A stretch of DNA of 12,540 bases from an uncultured Ruminococcus sp. (GCA_937942105.1 CALDFS010000312.1:1-12540); one strand, 5' to 3'; numbered from the stretch's first letter, positions 1 to 6,061 are shown. Program-made: numbers and translations. Notes: generated from the sequence alone by a model not told the origin.

Positions 1-676
1 GGCTTCTCATTTCCAAGCTGTCCATTTCTGTAAGAGGAAGCCTGAAGGACGCCATAAATCCGCCGTCCGGCGAGGTATCGGTTATAAGAGGAGAATCTAT
101 GACATCGCAGAATTTTTTTACCACTGCAAGACCGCCCTTATTTTTATTGTAATCCAGATAGTCTTCAAGGACGGAGCTTTCCATGCCGTAGCCGTTATCT
201 ATAAGTGTAATGGAAACCGAGTCGGTGAGCCGTGTAGCCTTCAGCTTTACCTCACCGTCGCCAATTTCACTGTCCATATTCTGCACTGAATTTGCTATCA
301 GCGCCAGAAGGCAGGCAAGGAGCCTGTCAGGGTCTGCGCTGACGCAAAGATTTTCCTCACATTCGTATGAAAAGGTTACCCATGTGCGCCTTAAAACCGA
401 TTGACAGCTGCTTACAACATCTTTTAGGAACAGGTCAAGGTAGAATTTCTGCGGAACATATTTGTCAAGCTTATTATACTCCACAGCGTCCGCCGTTGCG
501 GCAAGAATCCTGTAATTGCGCTGTATTATCTGATTGGCAGTTTCCATATTATCGTCATTTTCGCCGCTTCCGTCATTTTCATAGGCTATAATCAGCTTTT
601 GGCAAAGGTTTATTGCTTCCATAGCGTTTTTTCTTATGGTTTTGATATCGATATAGTTCAGCTCCTGCGGCTCCAT
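1..676 (-). CDS. Histidine-kinase-like ATPase (GHKL fold), C-terminus cut off
   Basis: The frame is open from an ATG at 676 to the window edge, giving 225 residues without the C-terminal end. Residues 107-215 read as a GHKL/HATPase_c domain: an N-box-like helix with Asn129 (ALIANSVQNM), a G1 box DNGYGM at 160-165 and a short G2-like KGGLAVVKKF at 180-189. Residues 45-95 resemble the second dimerisation helix of sensor kinases. No membrane segment is visible, and there is not one histidine in the visible protein, so the usual phospho-acceptor site is missing. Four ATGs lie in tandem (685, 682, 679, 676); AAAGGA just upstream favours 676 or 679. The gene diverges from GH130. It could be a soluble sensor-kinase-like protein, a degenerate kinase or an anti-sigma-like ATPase. 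The fold is fairly sure; the role is unknown. Confidence 0.65.
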   Translation of the reverse strand, partial: MEPQELNYIDIKTIRKNAMEAINLCQKLIIAYENDGSGENDDNMETANQIIQRNYRILAATADAVEYNKLDKYVPQKFYLDLFLKDVVSSCQSVLRRTWVTFSYECEENLCVSADPDRLLACLLALIANSVQNMDSEIGDGEVKLKATRLTDSVSITLIDNGYGMESSVLEDYLDYNKNKGGLAVVKKFCDVIDSPLITDTSPDGGFMASFRLPLTEMDSLEMRS

Positions 677-724
677 CATCATCATCCTTTAAATATAATT
701 TAACAATCCGATCATTGTAAATCA

Positions 725-754
725 ATTATCATCATTATATCACCGAAATGTCAA
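725..754 (-). promoter_or_regulatory. Putative sigma-A promoter of the kinase-like gene
   Basis: On the minus strand, TTGACA (754-749) is followed 18 bp later by GATAAT (730-725), about 49 bp before the ATG at 676. The -35 is consensus and the -10 has one mismatch. A TATAAT at 741-736 is too close to this -35 to pair with it. Confidence 0.5.
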
Positions 755-838
755 ATAGTAAAGACTTTTATCGAAAAAAATCGATTTCATCGCTTTTCAC
801 ATTAAACGGCGCTGCTGCAAATATTATGATTTTAATGT

Positions 839-866
839 TTGAAATTATCCTTTGAACATCTATAAT
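839..866 (+). promoter_or_regulatory. Putative upstream promoter (P2) of GH130
   Basis: TTGAAA (839-844), a 16 bp spacer and TATAAT (861-866). It points toward the GH130 gene and would add about 70 nt of leader compared with the downstream promoter. The AT-rich surroundings make chance matches possible. Confidence 0.4.
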
Positions 867-907
867 AATATTGCAGGGTTAAGCAGCAAGAAAATAAAAA
901 AATACTA

Positions 908-936
908 TTGAAATAAATGCCTGCGTATGTTATAAT
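908..936 (+). promoter_or_regulatory. Sigma-A promoter (P1) of GH130
   Basis: TTGAAA (908-913), a 17 bp spacer and a perfect TATAAT (931-936) preceded by TGT, which makes an extended -10. The predicted start is near 943, about 58 nt before the ATG. This is the main feature of the 324 bp gap between the kinase-like gene and GH130, with the second promoter and the inverted repeat described separately. Confidence 0.75.
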
Positions 937-941
937 GTTAT

Positions 942-965
942 TTGGTTAGTAAAATATTAAACCAA
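942..965 (+). promoter_or_regulatory. Inverted repeat at the GH130 transcription start, possible operator
   Basis: TTGGTT (942-947) and AACCAA (960-965) form 6 bp arms around a 12 bp AT-rich centre, lying directly on the predicted start of P1. That is where a repressor would block transcription, and sugar-utilisation genes are often under LacI- or GntR-type control. The regulator is not in this window. The site is an inference from position and symmetry only. Confidence 0.35.
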
Positions 966-1000
966 TAGCAATATAGCTTCCAGAAAGGTGACGTGTTAAT

Positions 1001-2029
1001 ATGGCAAATGTTAAAGTAATCAACGGTACATCATTACCCAACATCCCCTGGCAGGATAAGCCCGAGGGCTGCCGCGATGTTGTTTGGCGCTACTCCGCAA
1101 ACCCCGTAATTGAAAGAGATCACATAATGGTAAAGAAGGCCAACGGCTACAGAGAGCCTTCAAACTCCATATTCAACAGCTCGGTTGTTCCCTTTGAAAA
1201 GGGCGACTACAAGTTCGCCGGCGTTTTCAGAGTCGACGACAGGGAAAGAAACATGGAAATCCACGCCGGCTTCTCTAAAGACGGTATCAACTGGGATATC
1301 AACGAGGAAAGAATCCACTTCGAGTGCGACATTCCCGAGGTTGGCAGATGGGAATACGGCTACGACCCCAGAGTTTGCAAGCTTGAAGACAAGTATGTTG
1401 TAACCTGGTGCAACGCCTACGGCTGGAAGCCCACCATAGGCATTGCCTACACCTACGATTTTGTAACCTTCCATCAGCTTGAAAACGCCTTCCTGCCCTT
1501 CAACAGAAACGGCGTTCTGTTCCCGAGAAAGATCAACGGCGAGTATGTAATGTTCTCCCGTCCTTCCGACTCCGGTCATACACCCTTCGGCGACATGTAC
1601 ATAAGCGCTTCGCCTGACCTTACCTTCTGGGGCGAACACAGGCATGTTATGGGTCCCTCTAAGGGTTGGGAATCCACCAAGATGGGCGCAGGACCTATTC
1701 CGATAGAGACTGACCGCGGCTGGCTTATCTTCTACCACGGCGTTCTTACCTCATGCAACGGCTATGTTTACAGCTTCTCGGCGGCACTTTTGGATAAGGA
1801 TCAGCCTTGGAAGGTGCTCAGGCGCGGTGCTTCTTACCTTGTAAGCCCGCAGAAGGATTACGAGCTTATCGGTGATACCGACGCTGTTGTATTCCCCTGC
1901 GCAAACCTCGTTGACGCTGACACCGGCAGAATCTGCATCTACTACGGCTGTGCAGACACCTGCACCTCGCTGGCGTTCACCACTGTTGACGATGTTATGG
2001 ACTTCTTGGATCATAACAGTCAGGTGTGA
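1001..2029 (+). CDS. GH130 beta-1,4-mannosyl (mannooligosaccharide) phosphorylase
   Basis: This 342-residue cytoplasmic protein has the five-bladed beta-propeller family GH130. These enzymes split beta-1,4-mannosides with phosphate and release alpha-mannose 1-phosphate. The YDPRV motif at 121-125 carries the presumed general-acid Asp122. Other family blocks are PTIGIAYTYDFVTFHQLENAFLP, RNGVLFPRK, SRPSDSGHTPFGD, GAGPIPIET and FYHGV, followed by the C-terminal IYYGCADT and AFTTVDDVMDFL. It resembles the GH130_2 group, which includes mannooligosaccharide phosphorylases and mannosyl-GlcNAc phosphorylases, so the exact acceptor is open. There is no signal peptide. AGAAAGGTG at 983-990 is the ribosome site. 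Codons strongly favour C-ending forms (GGC, AAC, TTC), unlike the flanking genes, which suggests high expression. No mannan transporter or epimerase is adjacent. Two stop codons end the gene. Confidence 0.92.
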   Translation: MANVKVINGTSLPNIPWQDKPEGCRDVVWRYSANPVIERDHIMVKKANGYREPSNSIFNSSVVPFEKGDYKFAGVFRVDDRERNMEIHAGFSKDGINWDINEERIHFECDIPEVGRWEYGYDPRVCKLEDKYVVTWCNAYGWKPTIGIAYTYDFVTFHQLENAFLPFNRNGVLFPRKINGEYVMFSRPSDSGHTPFGDMYISASPDLTFWGEHRHVMGPSKGWESTKMGAGPIPIETDRGWLIFYHGVLTSCNGYVYSFSAALLDKDQPWKVLRRGASYLVSPQKDYELIGDTDAVVFPCANLVDADTGRICIYYGCADTCTSLAFTTVDDVMDFLDHNSQV

Positions 2030-2064
2030 TGATTAAATCGTAAAAAACTATAAATAATTGAAGT

Positions 2065-2104
2065 CTGCCCGGAGCCAACAAATCTTGGTTCCGGGCAGGT
2101 TTTT
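2065..2104 (+). terminator. Rho-independent terminator of GH130
   Basis: A 14 bp stem (2065-2078 with 2085-2098, one G-U pair) with a 6 nt loop is followed by a G and five Ts, 36 nt after the stop codon. Confidence 0.85.
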
Positions 2105-2123
2105 CGGTATGCGCAGATATCCC

Positions 2124-2158
2124 GAAAAAGAAATGCTCCCATCCAAAAGGGTGGGAGC
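2124..2158 (-). terminator. Rho-independent terminator of the hypothetical gene at 2167-2841
   Basis: Reading the minus strand, a 10 bp stem (2158-2149 with 2144-2135, one G-U pair) and a short loop are followed by a T-rich tail (2134-2124). It sits 9 nt past the stop codon and faces the GH130 terminator. Confidence 0.75.
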
Positions 2159-2166
2159 AATATGTT

Positions 2167-2841
2167 TTAGCGGAACATAGTATTCCAGATTTTCTCGAAA
2201 TCGGGGAGCGCAGCACCGGGACCTGCCGCAGCGGTACAATCCTTTACAAAATCAAGGAATTCCGCTCTGTTTGTCTTAGGCTCTTTGGGCGGCTTAAGCT
2301 CGTTTACCATTCCGAGATAGAAGTCAATCAGCTTGCGGCTGGTCTGCCCATGCTGATTCGCCAAGGCTTCAAGCGCCATTCCTTTTGACTGTGCGCCGAT
2401 ATCGCCGGCGAATTCGTTGCTGTTAACCGTAACCTCGCAGATTCTTTTAAGGATATCCGCCGAGAAGGCTTTCTCATCTTCGCGAACCATTTCAAGCTGC
2501 TGGAGTGCATAGTCGAGCGTGTATTTCGAGGACGTCTGATTTTCGGCTGCCGGAGCTTCCTTGACAATGGCTGTTTCCTCTTTGACTTCTTGCGTATTTG
2601 CTGTATTATTAATATTTTCCATTTTATTAACCTCCGATAATTTTGCCGGAGGGCTCGCAAGGCATATTCTATTTTCAGAAATGAAGCGCGCCCTGCCGGA
2701 TTTTACAAGACCTTTAGCCCTTCTGGGGTAGGTCGCTTCATATTCATTGCCCTGCTCGTCAACAACGCTGATGTTTTTTTCGATGGGTATCTCCCCCTCG
2801 GTTATTAACTTGCAAAGTTTCGTGAATAACGTTTTTTTCAA
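2167..2841 (-). CDS. Hypothetical two-part protein with a possible internal start
   Basis: This 224-residue protein begins with TTG at 2841, preceded by GGGGAAG and a good promoter. I do not recognise a named family. Residues 1-70 form a basic module with the block YPRRAKGLVKSGRARF (39-54) ending ICLASPP, an arrangement I associate with uncharacterised Ruminococcus proteins. Residues 74-105 are a low-complexity linker rich in Glu, Ala, Asn and Thr. Residues 106-224 are mostly helical and charged (YALQQLEMVREDEKAF and onward) and end in PDFEKIWNTMF. There is no signal peptide or membrane segment. Met74 (codon at 2622-2620) has a stronger Shine-Dalgarno, GGAGG with 8 nt spacing, than the full-length start, so a separate 151-residue product is plausible. 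The gene is monocistronic between its own promoter and terminator. Function unknown. Confidence 0.75.
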   Translation of the reverse strand: MKKTLFTKLCKLITEGEIPIEKNISVVDEQGNEYEATYPRRAKGLVKSGRARFISENRICLASPPAKLSEVNKMENINNTANTQEVKEETAIVKEAPAAENQTSSKYTLDYALQQLEMVREDEKAFSADILKRICEVTVNSNEFAGDIGAQSKGMALEALANQHGQTSRKLIDFYLGMVNELKPPKEPKTNRAEFLDFVKDCTAAAGPGAALPDFEKIWNTMFR

Positions 2842-2867
2842 TGGGTGGCTTCCCCTTCACGTATTTT

Positions 2868-2896
2868 AGTGTAACATAGTTGGCGGGGGTTGTCAA
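2868..2896 (-). promoter_or_regulatory. Sigma-A promoter of the hypothetical gene
   Basis: On the minus strand, TTGACA (2896-2891), 17 bp and TACACT (2873-2868), with a TG one base before the -10. The predicted start is near 2861, giving a leader of about 20 nt with a Shine-Dalgarno. This supports the TTG start at 2841. Confidence 0.75.
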
Positions 2897-2922
2897 GTGA
2901 AAAAGAGGAAAAATAACGAATT

Positions 2923-3267
2923 TCACTCCTTATTTTTAACCGTATTAACAGATGAAACTAACATTCTGCGAATTGAGCCGCAATCGTGCAACAAATTCTT
3001 TGCAACATCATCTTGTAAAAGTCCTGCTCTTAACATAAGCTCGAGCCAATACTCTGTTTCATAACACTCTTTAAGTGAAATATGTAATTTTGAAACAAAA
3101 TCAGGCGTACTATGTGCATAGTTCGCTTCTCTGATATTAGCACCAATGCTTGTAGCTGATCTTTCAAGTTGATTTACAATAGAATAATGACCTTTTATTC
3201 CATCGCAAAGCTTTAGAACTTTTACGGCAAAATCCATTGATTGAGTGGCAAGTTTACTTTCAGGCAC
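2923..3267 (-). CDS. Four-helix-bundle protein, 23S rRNA intervening-sequence (IVP) type
   Basis: This 114-residue all-helical protein belongs to the S23/IVP family of four-helix bundles, whose members are often encoded within 23S rRNA intervening sequences. The Avd protein of diversity-generating retroelements has a related fold. The diagnostic stretch is LERSATSIGANIREANY followed by SKLHISLKECYETEYWLELM. I chose GTG at 3267, because GAGG lies 8 nt upstream and a TATAAT at 3296-3291 would start transcription downstream of the alternative TTG at 3291. That longer form would be 122 residues. Base composition is more AT-rich than the neighbours, which suggests transfer. The gene is not in rRNA here. 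It follows an array of hairpin repeats, and its TGA stop lies inside a copy of the same GTGAAAT-type motif. The cellular role of stand-alone members is unknown. Confidence 0.85.
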   Translation of the reverse strand: MPESKLATQSMDFAVKVLKLCDGIKGHYSIVNQLERSATSIGANIREANYAHSTPDFVSKLHISLKECYETEYWLELMLRAGLLQDDVAKNLLHDCGSIRRMLVSSVNTVKNKE

Positions 3268-3322
3268 AGTAACTACCTCTTTCTTAAACAATTATAGCTC
3301 AGTCTAAAACAATAGCTAGTAA

Positions 3323-3487
3323 GTGAAATCGTGCTTACGCACGGTGAAATCGAAGCCGTGGCTTCGGTGAAATCGAAACTGCTGTTTCGGTGAAATTAAA
3401 TCCACCCACCGCCGCAGCGATTTCACCCGAGCGTAGCGAGGATTTCACCCGCGAAGCGGATTTCACCCACCCGTAAGGGTGGATTTA
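3323..3487. repeat. Array of GGTGAAATC units alternating with mini-hairpins, two inverted halves
   Basis: GTGAAAT(C/T) occurs at 3323, 3344, 3367 and 3390 on the plus strand. The reverse form GATTTCAC follows at 3419, 3441 and 3459, so the two halves can pair. Between units sit different short self-complementary spacers: GTGC-TTAC-GCAC, GAAGCC-GT-GGCTTC, GAAAC-TGCT-GTTTC, CGC-GAA-GCG and CACCC-GTAA-GGGTG. One spacer (CGAGCGTAGCGAG) pairs poorly. An 11 bp perfect inverted repeat, TAAATCCACCC (3397-3407) and GGGTGGATTTA (3477-3487), brackets the right half. The array lies between the tRNA terminator and the IVP-type gene. I see no open frame of interest in it. Confidence 0.85.
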
Positions 3488-3491
3488 GTTG

Positions 3492-3530
3492 AAAAATAGA
3501 AGACACGCTAAAAGCGTGTCTTCTATTTTT
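3492..3530 (-). terminator. Terminator of the tRNA operon
   Basis: A perfect 18 bp stem (3492-3509 with 3513-3530) with an AAA loop. In the minus direction it ends in a run of five Ts, directly after the CCA end of tRNA-Cys. The symmetric A and T ends could let it work in both directions. Confidence 0.85.
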
Positions 3531-3531
3531 C

Positions 3532-3605
3532 TGGAGGTGTCACCCAGATTTGAACTGGGGGTCAGGGAGTTGCAGTCCCACGCCTTACCACTTGGCTATG
3601 ACACC
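3532..3605 (-). tRNA. tRNA-Cys (GCA)
   Basis: A 74 nt cloverleaf. The acceptor arms GGTGTCA and TGACACC pair fully, the D arm contains AGCCAAGTGGTAAGGC, the anticodon loop is CTGCAAC, and the T arm has GTTCAAATC. The CCA end is encoded. It is the last gene of the Val-Asp-Gly-Cys operon. Confidence 0.95.
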
Positions 3606-3611
3606 ATATTA

Positions 3612-3687
3612 TGGAGCGGATTACGAGGCTCGAACTCGCTACCTCCACCTTGGCAAGGTGGCGCTCTACCGGATGAGCTAAATCCGC
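3612..3687 (-). tRNA. tRNA-Gly (GCC)
   Basis: A 76 nt cloverleaf. The acceptor arms GCGGATT and AATCCGC pair fully, the anticodon stem-loop is CACCTTGCCAAGGTG, the T loop is GTTCGAGCC, and the CCA end is encoded. It lies 6 nt upstream of tRNA-Cys. Confidence 0.95.
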
Positions 3688-3694
3688 ATTCGGT

Positions 3695-3771
3695 TGGCGA
3701 CCCGGATCGGGCTCGAACCGACGACCTCTAGCGTGACAGGCTAGCGTTCTAACCAACTGAACTACCGGGCC
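3695..3771 (-). tRNA. tRNA-Asp (GTC)
   Basis: A 77 nt cloverleaf with acceptor arms GGCCCGG and CCGGGTC (one G-U pair), the anticodon loop CTGTCAC closed by a CTAGC/GCTAG stem, the T loop GTTCGAGCC, and an encoded CCA end. Confidence 0.95.
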
Positions 3772-3773
3772 GA

Positions 3774-3872
3774 GCATTTCGACTTCGTCGAAATGCGGTA
3801 CATTTTGCTAACGCAAAAGTACAGCATTTACGGCTTCCGTCAGAAATACAGTGCTTCAGTAATTCTGAAGCA
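3774..3872. repeat. Cluster of four mini-hairpins between tRNA-Asp and tRNA-Val
   Basis: Four adjacent hairpins fill the 104 bp spacer. The first is a perfect 10 bp stem (3774-3783 with 3787-3796). The second pairs GTAC plus TTTTGC with GCAAAA plus GTAC (3798-3822, one bulged A). The third pairs ATTT and ACGG with CCGT and AAAT (3826-3847, bulge CAG). The fourth is a perfect 8 bp stem (3852-3859 with 3865-3872). The first three share a CATTT...AAAT frame around different inner stems. This is the same design as the 3323-3487 array but with a different constant motif. In the operon transcript they lie between two tRNAs. Confidence 0.75.
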
Positions 3873-3875
3873 TAA

Positions 3876-3951
3876 TGGTGGAAACTATAGGGCTCGAACC
3901 TATGACCCTCTGCTTGTAAGGCAGATGCTCTCCCAGCTGAGCTAAGCTTCC
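3876..3951 (-). tRNA. tRNA-Val (TAC)
   Basis: A 76 nt cloverleaf with acceptor arms GGAAGCT and AGTTTCC (one G-U pair), the D arm TAGCTCAGCTGGGAGAGCA, the anticodon loop CTTACAA, the T loop GTTCGAGCC, and an encoded CCA end. It is the first gene after the operon promoter. Confidence 0.95.
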
Positions 3952-3980
3952 ATATTGCCGCCTTATCAGCGACATATGAT

Positions 3981-4009
3981 ATTATACACAAACCGAGCTT
4001 AAATGTCAA
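3981..4009 (-). promoter_or_regulatory. Consensus sigma-A promoter of the tRNA operon
   Basis: On the minus strand, TTGACA (4009-4004), exactly 17 bp and TATAAT (3986-3981). Both boxes are perfect consensus, as expected for stable RNA genes. Transcription should start near 3974, about 23 nt before mature tRNA-Val. Confidence 0.92.
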
Positions 4010-4095
4010 GTGTTTTTTAAAACTATTTTTCGATTTTTATTCGACAGTATACCCACTGAATCGCTTAACATTTTCCGCACAATGCAAAACCGGCG

Positions 4096-4968
4096 TTACT
4101 TCCTGCTCAGCAGCCCCAGTATCTCATCCCTCGTGAACTTATACGACTTCTTGCAGAAATGGCACTTGACCTCTGTAACCTCATCCTGCGAAAGCTCCTC
4201 TATGTCCTTCTTATTCAGGCTGTATAAGATCCACTCGGTTCTCTCCCTCGAACAGCCGCACTTATAGCTCACCTCGAAGTTATCAAGAACATTCGGCTCC
4301 AAGCCCTCCAACGCGAGCATTGCAATGCTTTCGGCGGTATAGCCAAGCTCCAAAAGATTCGTAACGCTGGACATCTTCGCAATGTTCTTCTCAATAACAT
4401 CTATGCAGGCGTCGGATGCGAACGGAAGAAGCTGGATGATGAAGCCACCGGCGCGCCTGACCGTCAAATCCGGGTTTACAAGCACGCCCAATGCGCAGAC
4501 AGTCGGTGTCTGCTCACTTGTGGCGAAGTAGTTTGTTATATCCTCGGCGATTTCGCCGCTTACAAGCTCGGTCTGACCGACATATGGCTCCTTCAAGCCA
4601 AGATCCTTTACAACGGTTATAGTGCCGTTTGTGCCGACTGCTCCGCCAACGTCGAGCTTGCCGTTTGATTTCAGCGGAATTTCAACGATGTTGTTGTCGC
4701 AGCAGCACTTAACGTTTCCCATGGAATCGGAAACCGCTGTAAGCGTTCCTACCGGTCCCCCGCCGTTTATGCGCATGGTAACGCTGTCGTCCTTATCCTT
4801 CAAGCCGAAGCCTATGAGGGATGTTCCCATTGCAAGCCTGCCCATGGCGGCTGTTACTACTGCCGAAGTCTCATGAATTTTCTCAATCTCCCCTACTATG
4901 TCGGTGGCTTCTATTGCACTGCAAACCACTGCGGCATCGCGGGATATTGTTCTTACTATTCTTCCCAT
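4096..4968 (-). CDS. hslO: Hsp33, redox-regulated holdase chaperone
   Basis: Hsp33 is a cytoplasmic chaperone that is silent while its four C-terminal cysteines bind zinc. Oxidation makes it bind unfolding proteins. At 290 residues it has the family's usual length. The zinc-binding cysteines are in place: CGC at 237-239 and CHFC at 269-272. The N-terminal domain shows the conserved GGGPVGTLTA at 69-78, and QTPTVCALGVLV and GGFIIQLLP further on. An extra run of three cysteines (88-90) is unusual. AAAGGAT lies upstream of the ATG. The gene is last in a probable yerC-methyltransferase-hslO operon and begins 14 nt after the methyltransferase stop. No clear terminator hairpin is visible in the 86 bp before the tRNA promoter. 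Confidence 0.96.
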   Translation of the reverse strand: MGRIVRTISRDAAVVCSAIEATDIVGEIEKIHETSAVVTAAMGRLAMGTSLIGFGLKDKDDSVTMRINGGGPVGTLTAVSDSMGNVKCCCDNNIVEIPLKSNGKLDVGGAVGTNGTITVVKDLGLKEPYVGQTELVSGEIAEDITNYFATSEQTPTVCALGVLVNPDLTVRRAGGFIIQLLPFASDACIDVIEKNIAKMSSVTNLLELGYTAESIAMLALEGLEPNVLDNFEVSYKCGCSRERTEWILYSLNKKDIEELSQDEVTEVKCHFCKKSYKFTRDEILGLLSRK

Positions 4969-4982
4969 ATTGATTTATCCTT

Positions 4983-5726
4983 TTATTTTCTTATTGCGGC
5001 AAAAAGTATTCTTTCGGTTTTGGCGCTGGGCTTGCTCTCGCTTAAGCCGTCATACGCTCCTATCACCCTGAAGCCGCATTTGTCGAGCGTTTCAAATATC
5101 GTCTTTGCGGGGTAAGCCATCTCCCTGAACTGCTCGGTATGGCGGGAATATCTGCCGTCTTCTTGTGGAATGAAGAAATCAAGGGTGATATCAACGCTGT
5201 TGTCGCTTCGGTTATAGTCGTTCTGCCAGCCGAGGTAGGCTTTATCGCTGTCGAATATAAAGCAATTGTCCGCAAGAACATGCCTGTGCTTGTATATTGT
5301 GTTGACGTCGAAAATAAATACTCCCCGGCGGCTGAGGTATTTTCTCACTCTTGCAAACGTCTGCGCAACGGCGTCCAATCCCGGAAGATGGTTGACACCG
5401 TCCAGCGAGCAGACGAAAGCGTCATATTTTCCGTCAAGCTCCAACCTTGATATATCCTGATTTATCAAGCGGATATTTTTGCCGGATGAGCACACCTTCT
5501 GTGCGGCGGCGGAGAGCATCTCGCAGGAAATATCAACGCCTGTTACGCTGTAGCCAAGCTTTGTAAGCTCGATACCAAGGCTTGCTGTGCCGCAGCCTAA
5601 ATCAACCAAGGAGCCTCGCTTAAAACCGAGACTCCTTATAATTTTGTCGATTCGTTTGGCATAGGCTATGTAGTCAACATTCGCCGTGAAAAAGTCGTAA
5701 TAACCGGCGAAAACGCCGTAGCTCAT
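4983..5726 (-). CDS. Class I SAM-dependent methyltransferase, substrate unknown
   Basis: This 247-residue soluble protein has a class I (Rossmann-fold) methyltransferase domain. Motif I is VDLGCGTASLGIEL at 41-54. The acidic residue that binds the SAM ribose is Asp65 in VTGVDIS, and NQDIS (89-93) and YDAFVCSLDGVNHL follow. A C-terminal half rich in beta strands (DITLDFFIPQEDGRYSRHTEQF) completes the fold. The nearest look-alikes are small-molecule methyltransferases, but the sequence alone does not give the substrate. Its ATG overlaps the yerC stop by 4 bp (ATGA), so the two are translationally coupled. The link to yerC and hslO gives no clear pathway. Confidence 0.9.
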   Translation of the reverse strand: MSYGVFAGYYDFFTANVDYIAYAKRIDKIIRSLGFKRGSLVDLGCGTASLGIELTKLGYSVTGVDISCEMLSAAAQKVCSSGKNIRLINQDISRLELDGKYDAFVCSLDGVNHLPGLDAVAQTFARVRKYLSRRGVFIFDVNTIYKHRHVLADNCFIFDSDKAYLGWQNDYNRSDNSVDITLDFFIPQEDGRYSRHTEQFREMAYPAKTIFETLDKCGFRVIGAYDGLSESKPSAKTERILFAAIRK

Positions 5727-6025
5727 TTTTGCTCTTCCTTTTTCTTTAAGCGGTCGAAGACGATGGAATAACCGTCATTACCATAGTTGATAGAACGGTT
5801 TACTCTGCTTATCGTTGCGGTGGAAGCGCCGGTTTCGCTGACTATATCGGAATACACATGGTGATCGGTCAGCATCTTTGCAACCTGATATCTCTGAGAA
5901 AGGGATTTCAGTTCAAGAACAGTGCACAAATCGCCGAAGAAGTCATAGCACTCCTCGGGCGTTTCCAAGGTCAATATAGCGTCAAACAGATCGTCGATAT
6001 ACTTATCCTTCATTTTATTATTCAT
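5723..6025 (-). CDS. YerC/YecD family TrpR-like DNA-binding protein
   Basis: This small protein of 100 residues belongs to the TrpR/YerC superfamily of helical transcription regulators. The N-terminal half (DDLFDAILTLETPEECYDFFGDL, then LSQRYQVAKML) matches the Firmicutes YerC group. The helix-turn-helix is YSDIVSETGASTATISRVNR near residues 59-78. Members lack a proven ligand. I took the ATG at 6025, because GGAGG is 9 nt upstream; the in-frame TTG at 6031 would be only 3 nt from it. The gene opens the operon with the methyltransferase and hslO and has its own promoter at 6062-6090. The name YerC is used by family, not by proven orthology. Confidence 0.88.
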   Translation of the reverse strand: MNNKMKDKYIDDLFDAILTLETPEECYDFFGDLCTVLELKSLSQRYQVAKMLTDHHVYSDIVSETGASTATISRVNRSINYGNDGYSIVFDRLKKKEEQK

Positions 6026-6061
6026 ATTCAAAATCCTCCGAATTGTATTTCATACGAAAAC

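Noticed and set aside
1160..1738. Open frame of 192 codons antisense to GH130
   Set aside because: It is a shadow of a real gene with strong codon bias; it has no family features.
3268..3291. TTG 3291 as start of the IVP-type gene
   Set aside because: The codon overlaps a TATAAT box and has no ribosome site, while GTG 3267 has GAGG 8 nt upstream. Not fully excluded.
3323..3487. Possible CRISPR array
   Set aside because: The repeat unit is only 8-9 bp, copies switch orientation halfway, and spacers are 10-20 bp and self-complementary. No cas gene is present.
3489..4009. Short open frames across the tRNA genes on both strands
   Set aside because: They are translations of tRNA sequence and spacer hairpins, not proteins.
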